A stretch of DNA of 6,298 nucleotides from Legionella longbeachae (GCA_016191305.1 JACPOX010000192.1:1-6298), one strand, 5' to 3'. Shown: positions 1-6,067, counted from the first letter of the stretch. The notes: a model not told the origin generated them from the sequence alone. Translations and numbers: made by a program.

Positions 1-65
1 CTTACGAAGAATTGTTTTTGTTTTTGTATACTCTTATCCATAAATCCAAAAAACTGTTCTTGCAT
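1..65 (-). CDS. Possible 5' end of a divergent gene, truncated by window edge
   Basis: Reading the minus strand from an ATG at 65 gives 21 codons that stay open to the window edge (MQEQFFGFMDKSIQKQKQFF and onward). A start at 41, giving MDKSIQKQ, is also possible. The polar and aromatic N-terminus with repeated Gln and Lys loosely recalls the start of phasin-type granule proteins, but 21 residues cannot establish a family. Against it: the ATG is preceded by a run of adenines with no Shine-Dalgarno sequence, and only about 42 bases would separate it from the pilV ribosome site. For it: no good reading frame in the plus direction ends here, so a divergent gene explains the space best. Confidence 0.25.
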   Translation of the reverse strand, partial: MQEQFFGFMDKSIQKQKQFFV

Positions 66-107
66 TTTTTTTTGTATGAAGCTAATCTGAGTACGGCAAC
101 CAACCAC

Positions 108-111
108 AGGA
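108..111 (+). promoter_or_regulatory. Ribosome binding site of pilV
   Basis: AGGA lies nine bases before the ATG at 121. The reading frame has a stop at 88-90 and no other ATG in between, so this fixes the pilV start. It is the only recognisable Shine-Dalgarno sequence in the pil operon; pilW and pilX appear to depend on translational coupling. Confidence 0.5.
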
Positions 112-120
112 AAATGGAAT

Positions 121-438
121 ATGAATCAGCAAAAGGGATTTTCCCTTACCGAAGTGCTGCTGTCTTTATTGCTAGTAACTACTTTGGCTTTAGCATTATT
201 ATTACAGCAATCGCAAAGCAAACAATTATTAAATCAATTGGTTTTTCATGTACAAGGTTCTCAATTACTTGATCAGATGGAAGAAAGTTTATCTGCTCAA
301 TTGAAAAAACTTCCTCCCATCCCTGAACCTTATCATTTTGGTATTCAGCGTAAAAATCAGGAAATACTGTTAAATATTGCCTGGTTTGAACAATTGGGGT
401 CGATAACACGAAAACATGATCTTTATCTGCAGAATTAA
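121..438 (+). CDS. pilV: PilV-like type IV minor pilin (short)
   Basis: This is a prepilin of 105 residues. The short leader MNQQKG ends in the glycine cut by prepilin peptidase (PilD). The mature protein would start FSLTE, with the conserved Glu at mature position 5 (E11), followed by a hydrophobic helix (about 12-29) that anchors it in the inner membrane before assembly. Minor pilins of this kind prime pilus assembly in the periplasm and form the pilus tip. The globular part is very small for a PilV, which is usually about 150 residues or more, and contains no cysteine, so it cannot form the usual disulphide loop. The stop codon abuts the ATG of pilW. The assignment to PilV rests on the order V-W-X and the prepilin motif; a type II pseudopilin (GspI-like) is the main alternative. 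Confidence 0.75.
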   Translation: MNQQKGFSLTEVLLSLLLVTTLALALLLQQSQSKQLLNQLVFHVQGSQLLDQMEESLSAQLKKLPPIPEPYHFGIQRKNQEILLNIAWFEQLGSITRKHDLYLQN

Positions 439-1182
439 ATGAATAGACAAATGGGTATCAGTTTATCAGAAGTTCTGATTAGTCTTTTGTTAGCAAGTAT
501 CATGATGACATTATTAATCCAACTTTATTTAAACAGCAAAAACCAATATATCGCAGCAGAAAAAATTTTGTCTGTAGGTTTCGATTTGCAATGGGTGAGT
601 GACTTGATGAGTGATAGTTTTAGACGCGCAGGTTTTACTCCTTGTTTAGGTATTGATCAATTGCTTGTAGTGGATCGAAGGTCTAATCTAGAACCTATCC
701 ATGCGCTTCAGATTGAAAATCAACCACATCAGTTGATTCAAGTTAATCGAATGAACGAGCATTTTACAAAAATTATTAAAATAGAAAGTGCAACAGAAAT
801 ACTAGTAGAGAATCCTGTAGTATTACAAAGAAAGCGCCCTATAATGATCGCCGATTGTGCACATGCAGAAGTACATAGCTTATTTAGTGTGGCTCGGCAG
901 GCTAATGGATCACTTATTACTTTGGATAAGCCTCTATATTTCTCCTATGATAAATCAGCTTATCTTGGGGAGTATTTGGCTGAACGTTGGTTTATCAGAA
1001 AAAATGCAAAAGGAAATAATACACTTCATTATCAATCGATCCAAACGGAGGAGGTCAGTCCTCTCATCCATTCGCTACACATTAAAAATCAACGTGTACA
1101 TAACAAGCAATTTCTGGAAATAATGTTAGGTTTAGATGAAGGGAAAACACAGAAATTGATGGTTGCGGTACGTGGACCATGA
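439..1182 (+). CDS. pilW: PilW-like type IV minor pilin
   Basis: This prepilin has 247 residues. The leader MNRQMG is followed by ISLSE, so cleavage falls after G6 and E11 is the conserved Glu at mature position 5; the hydrophobic helix runs to about residue 31. An RRAGF motif (62-66) after the helix and the segment IADCAHAEVHSLF (137-149) are typical of PilW and GspJ-type pilins. C69 and C140 could form a disulphide after export. The length fits PilW, the largest of the minor pilins. Its role would be in the tip complex that starts pilus polymerisation and joins PilV and PilX. The ATG follows the pilV stop with no gap and has no clear Shine-Dalgarno sequence. The end overlaps pilX by four bases (ATGA), so the three are almost certainly one transcript. 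Confidence 0.85.
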   Translation: MNRQMGISLSEVLISLLLASIMMTLLIQLYLNSKNQYIAAEKILSVGFDLQWVSDLMSDSFRRAGFTPCLGIDQLLVVDRRSNLEPIHALQIENQPHQLIQVNRMNEHFTKIIKIESATEILVENPVVLQRKRPIMIADCAHAEVHSLFSVARQANGSLITLDKPLYFSYDKSAYLGEYLAERWFIRKNAKGNNTLHYQSIQTEEVSPLIHSLHIKNQRVHNKQFLEIMLGLDEGKTQKLMVAVRGP

Positions 1183-1712
1183 AAAATAAGAAGTCTAATG
1201 GTTTTATTCTCTTATTGACTTTACTCATTATTTCAGTAATTAGTTTACTTATATTAGCTTCAATGCAACATATTCTGCTCTATTACAAAGTGATCAATAA
1301 ACAAGAAGAATTGCATCAGAATTTTTATCAATTAGAGAGCCTAGTCTTGCGATTGGCATATAAACGAACAATTTCAGAAGAACAAGCTTGTGTTGTTCAT
1401 GAGGATTCTGCAAATCAAGTGATGCACACTTTACGTTATCAACGTGGTTGTGCTTTAAATAGAGGACTTTCCCATTATCAATATCTTATTGAGGATTTAG
1501 GGGAGTTTCCTTGTTTGGTAACTTATTATAGAGGGCGAAAACGCGCAACTCATCATCAACGTATTTCTGCGGTTCAAATAGAGGGTGGAACACCCGCATC
1601 TTTTTTACAAATAAGATTTATTACCACTGGAGGTGTACCAAATTGTTTAACCAAAGAACGTCAGATAGTTTTAGGGATGAGTAGTTGGCGTTATTTTCCT
1701 TATATTAGTTAG
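1179..1712 (+). CDS. pilX: PilX-like minor pilin (GspK-type, lacks Glu5)
   Basis: This protein has 177 residues with a basic leader ending in N-G, followed by a strongly hydrophobic helix (9-36). The prepilin peptidase site would be G8-F9. Mature position 5 is Leu (L13) rather than Glu, as is usual in PilX and GspK proteins, which sit at the very tip of the filament and have no subunit above them to pair with. Four cysteines (71, 91, 112, 156) could form two disulphides. The segment YLIEDLGEFPC (102-112) resembles the central part of PilX proteins. The start is set by the ATGA overlap with pilW. PilX normally works with PilY1 encoded next to it, but here the next gene is convergent and only 22 bases away, so no pilY1 follows. 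Confidence 0.75.
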   Translation: MKNKKSNGFILLLTLLIISVISLLILASMQHILLYYKVINKQEELHQNFYQLESLVLRLAYKRTISEEQACVVHEDSANQVMHTLRYQRGCALNRGLSHYQYLIEDLGEFPCLVTYYRGRKRATHHQRISAVQIEGGTPASFLQIRFITTGGVPNCLTKERQIVLGMSSWRYFPYIS

Positions 1713-1734
1713 TTAGACTTGCTTATTAAAATAT

Positions 1735-2313
1735 TTAATTGCCAAATTTAGGATTATTAGAGGAACTATTTTCTTCAGTTATTTCAGGAAAAACTGTTGG
1801 AGGGGCAAACCAACGATTAGCTTTAGAAACTGTATAATCGACACTTTTACCAACTGTTAGACCTAAGCCAATAAAACCTAATGAGAGTACAACCGCCTCT
1901 AGTGGTATAGGATGACCGGGAAAGCGTAAGAAGTGTGATAAAACCAAATTTAGACCACCAGCACCGATACCCATTCCTCCAAAAAATTGAGTTCCTTTCT
2001 TCCATTTAGGGCTATCCTGTTTTTTAATGGAAGTATGCTTTTTACTTTCTTTTATAAGTACTTCATTTTCAGGCAAATTTTTATGGTCACTAAACATTTC
2101 ATTCAATTTAAAATGAGAATAATCAATTCCTGCACCTACGATTGATCCTGCGCCAAGACAAGCTAAAGTCAATAGAGCAGCTTCAGATTTTGTACCAAGT
2201 CGTAAAAAATACATTGTAGAGCCTAAGCCCACACCCAATCCAGCACCAATTCCCCCCCCAAATATAGTTCCGTTACTTGGCTTAAAAGACTTTTTATCTT
2301 GTTTACTCTTCAT
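1735..2313 (-). CDS. Duplicated glycine-zipper membrane protein, unknown function
   Basis: I do not recognise a named family. The 192-residue protein has a lysine-rich N-terminus and then two copies of one module. Copy 1 (about 15-75) and copy 2 (about 107-170) share the pattern G-T-x-F-x-G-G, a Gly-rich helix, F-L-R, a second hydrophobic helix starting E-A, then D-Y, an Asn seven residues later and a Phe three after that. Each copy holds two likely membrane helices (16-38 and 45-65; 108-128 and 137-157), joined by a charged linker. The tail (174-192) is polar, with PEITEEN followed by Ser and Asn, resembling the E-block of Dot/Icm export signals. I chose the ATG at 2313 because GAGAG lies five bases upstream; an in-frame GTG at 2325 has no such site. 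It lies 50 bases after the propeller gene and is probably co-transcribed with it. A secreted, membrane-inserting effector is possible but unproven. Confidence 0.7.
   Translation of the reverse strand: MKSKQDKKSFKPSNGTIFGGGIGAGLGVGLGSTMYFLRLGTKSEAALLTLACLGAGSIVGAGIDYSHFKLNEMFSDHKNLPENEVLIKESKKHTSIKKQDSPKWKKGTQFFGGMGIGAGGLNLVLSHFLRFPGHPIPLEAVVLSLGFIGLGLTVGKSVDYTVSKANRWFAPPTVFPEITEENSSSNNPKFGN
2252..2259 (-). repeat. Homopolymer of eight G (coding strand)
   Basis: Eight consecutive Gs on the coding strand cover codons 19 to 21 of the 192-residue membrane protein and encode Gly-Gly-Gly. Such a run stands out in AT-rich DNA. Gain or loss of one base would shift the frame after about 20 residues, so the tract could act as an on/off switch. 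It may also simply reflect glycine codon choice. Confidence 0.85.
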
Positions 2314-2318
2314 TAATA

Positions 2319-2323
2319 CTCTC
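2319..2323 (-). promoter_or_regulatory. Ribosome binding site deciding the start of the membrane protein
   Basis: GAGAG on the minus strand lies five bases before the ATG at 2313. The longer alternative, GTG at 2325, would place this site inside the gene and has only A and T upstream, so the shorter reading is preferred. Confidence 0.5.
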
Positions 2324-2363
2324 ACAAATAATAAATATAAATTAAATTTAGATAATAGCTATT

Positions 2364-3590
2364 TTACATAATTAGACAGTTGGGCTCATTTTTCTCCTCT
2401 ATTTTTTTAGCTAGTAGCGCCTTAGATTCAGATGTAAACGCAAATGAAAAAATGTATTGTATAATAGGTTTAGGGCAATTATTTTTCCTCAGAAACCAGG
2501 CTGCTACTTTTTGACTTTCATGGATTAATTTTCGATAGGAGATCATTTCAGGCAAATCGAACTGTACTATCTTAGTTGTATTCGGGCTTTCACTTTCAAC
2601 GAACGCTAACACTTGCCCGTTTGGTAGTATATGATGCTCTCCATAATAAGCTACCCCATGAGCTAATTTGATGCGCTTCATGACCTGGGTATCCGTATTA
2701 AAGAGAAAAAAATGCGCACTATTGCTATTGTAAATCAATAAGTTTTTACAGTCTGGAAATGGAATTATCTTTAAACACGTCTCCCTATAATATTTAAAAT
2801 CATTTGGTTTTTGAATATTCTTCCAACTCCATTCTTTAATACATGTACATGTTTTTGTATCCCAAATTTGTACATTATTATAGTTCATATGGTAAGTTAG
2901 TAATTGACCGTTCGCTAATGCTATGCAATTACCCGACGCCCTAGAATCATTTCCAGCACGTTGAGCTTTGGGTATGATTACTCCTAATTCTTGTACTTCA
3001 TTGTTGTTAGGATTAATTTCGAAAACTGATATCCTAAATTCACTAGTATTATGACCACGCCAATGATAACTGTAACGATTTTTTCCTAAAGACTGAACAT
3101 TTTCTATTGTAGCTGAACCGTTTTTCGGTTGAGTAGGAAGAGGAGTCTTACTGGATTCTATAAAGCTATCCTTGTTCCATTTATATATAGATAAAAAATA
3201 CGTTTTGTTATTGGTAATAGCAAAGAAAGTATTGTTATCTATCACACCAACAGAATTAGAATAAAGATCTCCTATCCATGATTGAGAAGCAAGAATGTTT
3301 AAGCTGGCGGGGCAGAGTTTTATCAATTTACTGCGCGTGTTTAATAAAATAGACCCATCCGGGAATATACACACTAAATTCCAATCTCCTTTTAATGTAT
3401 TTTCTGCTAAATGCGTTTGTAAAGCTTCAGTTAGAAATGTTTTTAGTGTGGTTGCTTCTCTTTTTTGATCTTTTGTTAAAAACAATACTTTATTTTCTGG
3501 TAAGGGATAATATTGACTATGTACAATATATCCTTGCTCTGATTTAATGTTTTTAATGATTGACGTTGTACTTGGATATTTTGAAAACAT
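2364..3590 (-). CDS. Beta-propeller-like protein with C-terminal CaaX box, candidate translocated effector
   Basis: This is a soluble protein of 408 residues with no signal peptide or membrane segment and no family name that I recognise. About seven repeats start with a turn like PDG or ANG followed by a beta hairpin: near 29-40, 76-92, 117-138, 168-192, 225-255, 278-305 and 322-355. The fifth reads like a WD40 blade (VQIWDTKT, 240-247). This suggests a seven-bladed propeller, a protein-binding scaffold. Helices follow (349-370), then CPKPIIQYIFSF (372-383), which has the spacing of an F-box-like first helix. The last four residues are C405-L-I-M, a CaaX box of the kind farnesylated by host enzymes. 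A charged stretch AKKIEEKNEP precedes it and could serve as a Dot/Icm signal. The ATG has no clear Shine-Dalgarno sequence. It is the first gene of a probable operon with the glycine-zipper gene. The host-directed role is inference. Confidence 0.75.
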   Translation of the reverse strand: MFSKYPSTTSIIKNIKSEQGYIVHSQYYPLPENKVLFLTKDQKREATTLKTFLTEALQTHLAENTLKGDWNLVCIFPDGSILLNTRSKLIKLCPASLNILASQSWIGDLYSNSVGVIDNNTFFAITNNKTYFLSIYKWNKDSFIESSKTPLPTQPKNGSATIENVQSLGKNRYSYHWRGHNTSEFRISVFEINPNNNEVQELGVIIPKAQRAGNDSRASGNCIALANGQLLTYHMNYNNVQIWDTKTCTCIKEWSWKNIQKPNDFKYYRETCLKIIPFPDCKNLLIYNSNSAHFFLFNTDTQVMKRIKLAHGVAYYGEHHILPNGQVLAFVESESPNTTKIVQFDLPEMISYRKLIHESQKVAAWFLRKNNCPKPIIQYIFSFAFTSESKALLAKKIEEKNEPNCLIM

Positions 3591-3615
3591 GATTTATTTT
3601 AGTCTATTATCTCGA

Positions 3616-3644
3616 ATAATATCCGTGAAAACACGGAACACCAA
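3616..3644 (-). promoter_or_regulatory. Candidate promoter of the propeller gene
   Basis: On the minus strand TTGGTG (3639-3644) is separated by 17 bases from TATTAT (3616-3621), which matches the -10 consensus in five of six positions. Transcription would start about 20 bases before the ATG at 3590. The -35 match is weak, three of six. Confidence 0.4.
3622..3637. promoter_or_regulatory. Perfect inverted repeat in promoter spacer, possible operator
   Basis: TCCGTG, four As and CACGGA form a perfect 6-base inverted repeat. It lies between the proposed -35 and -10 boxes of the propeller gene and is more GC-rich than its surroundings. A repressor bound here would block the promoter. No known regulator site is recognised. 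Confidence 0.35.
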
Positions 3645-3656
3645 GGTAATCTTTGT

Positions 3657-3685
3657 TTGTTTTTTCGGAAAAAATTATTTAAAAT
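3657..3685 (+). promoter_or_regulatory. Candidate mltA promoter (weak)
   Basis: TTGTTT (3657-3662), a 17-base spacer and TAAAAT (3680-3685, five of six) would give a leader of about 110 bases before mltA. An alternative -10 box, TATATT at 3770-3775, lies closer to the gene but has no good -35 box. The region is AT-rich, so chance matches are likely. Confidence 0.2.
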
Positions 3686-3801
3686 CAGGATACTGGCAAC
3701 ATTAATTTTTAACCTGTAACTAAAATCTGATTGGAGTTCTATCTTTCAAATTTGTTTTTTTAGTTGCAATATATTCCAAAACGTGTAAAAATTGCCCTAC
3801 T

Positions 3802-5016
3802 ATGAAAACAAAATTAATCTATATTACAATTTGTTCAGCCTTAATTGCGCTGAGTATCACTGCTTGGCGGTATTGGCCAACCAAACAGCCATCTACTTTG
3901 TTCAAACAGGCTGATTTTAGCCGCTTACCGGGTTGGAAATCCGCTGATTTGAAAAAGTCTTTACTAACTTTTCAAGCTTCCTGTCGTACATTTATCAAGC
4001 AAAATCCAGAGCAAATCGTTGGAACAGATCATATTGAGTTGCAAGTAAAAGATTGGCAACCTGCCTGTAATGCTGCTTTAAAAATTTCTTCAGATAATGA
4101 AAAAGAAGCAAAATTGTTCTTTGAAGAATGGTTTGCTCCAGTCGAATTTACTGATACTGGCGAAAAAACTGGCTTATTTACTGGTTATTATGTTCCCTCA
4201 ATAAAAGGTAGCTATATTAAATCTAAAGAATTTAGTGTCCCTATTTATGAGACTCCTAGCGACTTGATAACTGCTGATCTGGGGTTATTTTTTAATGATT
4301 TAAAAAATCGCCGGATTATGGGTCGGTTAATGGGTAGTAAATTTGTACCTTATTACACTCGTGCACAAATTAATAATGGAGCTATCAAGAATAAAGCGAA
4401 AGTTTTAGTATGGATTAACAGTCCTATAGATCGTTTGTTTCTAGAAATTCAAGGTTCAGGAGTAATCGAACTTGATAATGGTGAGAACCTCTATGTTGGT
4501 TATGATTCTCAGAATGGAGCACCTTATACAGCGATTGCTGGTGTACTAATCAAAAAGGGGGTTATGACCAAAGATAATGCTTCCATGCAGGCTATTAAGC
4601 GTTATTTAGAGGCTCATCCTACACAGATGAATAAGGTAATTAATAAAAATAAATCCTTTGTATTTTTCCGCAAATTGTTAGCTGGAGTGGCTCTCGGCTC
4701 TCAAGGTGTAGCCTTAACACCTGGCTATTCCCTGGCTATTGATAAACAATGGGTCCCAATGGGAGCTCCTCTATGGTTAAATACTACACGCCCTGACAGT
4801 AAAAATCCTGATGATAATAAACCTATGCAACGTTTAATGATTGCTCAAGATACTGGCGGAGCAATTCGTGGCAAAGTGAGAGGTGATGTTTTCTGGGGTG
4901 GTGGTGAGAAAGCAACCTTAATTGCAGGACATATGAAAAATAAAGGACATTATTGGATTCTTCTTCCTAAACATGCAATTTCTCGATTAGAGAAGAGCAA
5001 GTTGATTTCAGGATAA
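3802..5016 (+). CDS. mltA: Membrane-bound lytic murein transglycosylase A
   Basis: MltA (family GH102) cuts the MurNAc-GlcNAc bond of peptidoglycan without hydrolysis, leaving 1,6-anhydro-muropeptides for turnover and recycling. The 404 residues show the family's parts in order: FTGYYVP (126-132), DRLFLEIQGSG (210-220), the NKNKSFVFF segment (281-289), GVALTPGYSLAID (302-314) and the C-terminal 3D domain with MIAQDTGGAIRG (346-357) and GDVFWG (361-366). D350 in the QDTGG motif corresponds to the likely catalytic Asp. Length is close to the family norm. The N-terminus has one hydrophobic segment (about 5-20) for export. Its only early Cys, C11, is preceded by Ile, so no normal lipobox is seen, unlike E. 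coli MltA, a lipoprotein. A signal anchor or plain signal peptide is more likely. No Shine-Dalgarno sequence precedes the ATG. It diverges from the propeller gene and converges on the deacetylase gene. Confidence 0.95.
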   Translation: MKTKLIYITICSALIALSITAWRYWPTKQPSTLFKQADFSRLPGWKSADLKKSLLTFQASCRTFIKQNPEQIVGTDHIELQVKDWQPACNAALKISSDNEKEAKLFFEEWFAPVEFTDTGEKTGLFTGYYVPSIKGSYIKSKEFSVPIYETPSDLITADLGLFFNDLKNRRIMGRLMGSKFVPYYTRAQINNGAIKNKAKVLVWINSPIDRLFLEIQGSGVIELDNGENLYVGYDSQNGAPYTAIAGVLIKKGVMTKDNASMQAIKRYLEAHPTQMNKVINKNKSFVFFRKLLAGVALGSQGVALTPGYSLAIDKQWVPMGAPLWLNTTRPDSKNPDDNKPMQRLMIAQDTGGAIRGKVRGDVFWGGGEKATLIAGHMKNKGHYWILLPKHAISRLEKSKLISG

Positions 5017-5060
5017 GGAAGACGATCGTTCTCTGTAGCGAGTTTCCAAAGAAGTCTAAT

Positions 5061-5136
5061 GTAGGTTTGGCCCCTGGCCCAACATGAACAACAGCCTAAC
5101 CTTATAGCCCTTTGTTGTGCCAGGGGCCCAACCTAC
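5061..5136. repeat. REPIN-like inverted pair of REP units
   Basis: Two 24-base arms (5061-5084 and 5113-5136) are complementary at 22 positions, with mismatches at 5068/5129 and 5079/5118, and enclose a 28-base loop. Each arm, read inward, begins with GTAG and is itself an imperfect hairpin: eight-base half-stems with one mismatch around the loop CCT (5073-5075 in the left arm). GTAG followed by an imperfect palindrome is the known signature of REP sequences handled by RAYT transposases, and an inverted pair is a REPIN. It is far richer in G and C than the flanks. Lying between the convergent mltA and deacetylase genes, it may also stop transcription from both sides. No RAYT gene is in the window. 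Confidence 0.75.
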
Positions 5137-5205
5137 GAAATTAGTTAGTTCGGGATAAGAAGCACCTTAGATCTAAGCTCTTCAGAAGTCACATTAGTTA
5201 CCCAT

Positions 5206-6063
5206 TTAGTCTATTTTAGTTTTGCTTTCCTTTGCTGCTTGATCATTATTATGTGTTGCTTCTGCACTGCTAATTAATGGTTGCGCGGTATTTCCCTTTA
5301 GCGCCTCTGCTAAGCTAATAAATTTATATCCATTCTTTTTATATAGCTCAATAATATCTTCTAAGCATAAGCTGTTAAGCAAGTTAGCATGGATTAGCAA
5401 AATTTGTTTTATCGGTTGTCCATCAATTTTTTTCGCTCTATGCTCTGCTAGAAGAGTTTGTTTCCAGATGTAAGCTAAATAACGTTTTTTAAATTGTGGT
5501 AAATTTTGTGCTCTTTTTCTGTAAGGTATTTTATAAAATCGAGCATTAAACTCATAGTCCTTACTATCAATTGTTACTGGAGCTATAGTGTATTGATGTT
5601 CAGCCAAGTAATCCGTTACTTTTTGTTTTTTTTGACCGGTACCTTCTGCCAAATAAGGGTAACGAAAATATTTAGGTTCAGTTAGTACAGGTGCTAAAAT
5701 AGTATCAGCATGATCTATATCTGCTATATATTTATCAGCGCTCGTATGATTTAGATTGTTATGGGTATATGTGTGATTACCTAAGGAAAAACCTTGATTA
5801 CGGAATGCCTCTAACAACTCCCATTCATTCTTGGCTACTGCTCCACCGATTGCAAACCCTGTTGCAGGGACTTGATTATCAACAAGTGCTTTGACTATGG
5901 CCATAAATCGCTCTGTTGTTCTTTTTAGGCTTGCCGGAGTATTTGTACCAGAGCCAACAAAGGGTAAATCATCAATTGTAATTGCAATTTCTTTCTCATC
6001 AGCAAAACATGTAGAAGTAAGTATACAAAATAAAAAAGTTACGCCGGTCCATCGAAGTAACAT
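5206..6063 (-). CDS. Secreted NodB-domain polysaccharide deacetylase
   Basis: This is a carbohydrate esterase family 4 enzyme of 285 residues, which removes N- or O-acetyl groups from glycans such as peptidoglycan or chitin-type oligomers using a divalent metal. A signal peptide (1-21, ending CFA) directs export. The motifs are complete: TIDD (29-32), with D31 the likely base and D32 a metal ligand; HTYTH (97-101), with the two metal-binding His; RYPY (134-137); the VTIDSKDY segment (163-170), which lines the active site; and LLIHAN (222-227), with H225 the probable catalytic acid. The C-terminal 30 residues are polar and outside the fold. AGGGGA sits four bases before the ATG. The substrate cannot be read from sequence. 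Its neighbour mltA acts on peptidoglycan, but the two are convergent, so they are not one operon. The final location, periplasm or outside the cell, is unknown. Confidence 0.9.
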   Translation of the reverse strand: MLLRWTGVTFLFCILTSTCFADEKEIAITIDDLPFVGSGTNTPASLKRTTERFMAIVKALVDNQVPATGFAIGGAVAKNEWELLEAFRNQGFSLGNHTYTHNNLNHTSADKYIADIDHADTILAPVLTEPKYFRYPYLAEGTGQKKQKVTDYLAEHQYTIAPVTIDSKDYEFNARFYKIPYRKRAQNLPQFKKRYLAYIWKQTLLAEHRAKKIDGQPIKQILLIHANLLNSLCLEDIIELYKKNGYKFISLAEALKGNTAQPLISSAEATHNNDQAAKESKTKID

Positions 6064-6067
6064 GATA

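Noticed and set aside
2..43. End of an upstream plus-strand fimT-like gene (frame ending at 43)
   Set aside because: The 13 visible residues do not resemble a FimT or GspH C-terminus, so it could not be supported.
12..272. Plus-strand open frame of 86 codons overlapping pilV
   Set aside because: It overlaps the prepilin-motif gene in another frame, and its translation shows no domain or coherent composition.
179..409. Minus-strand open frame within pilV
   Set aside because: It is a shadow of pilV, with no ribosome site or recognisable product.
857..1123. Plus-strand open frame of 88 codons within pilW
   Set aside because: It lies wholly inside pilW in another frame, and pilW has conserved motifs across this stretch.
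1713..1740. AT-only near-palindrome between pilX and the convergent gene as a terminator
   Set aside because: It has no GC stem; a stable hairpin with a U run is not formed.
3702..3712. TTAA repeats resembling a PmrA box, which would fit an effector promoter
   Set aside because: The two TTAA units are only three bases apart, not the spacing of the PmrA site, and lie in very AT-rich DNA.
5166..5177. Perfect 12-base palindrome CTTAGATCTAAG downstream of the deacetylase gene
   Set aside because: It is short, has no loop and no T run, and is not linked to any promoter; chance or a weak terminator part is as likely.
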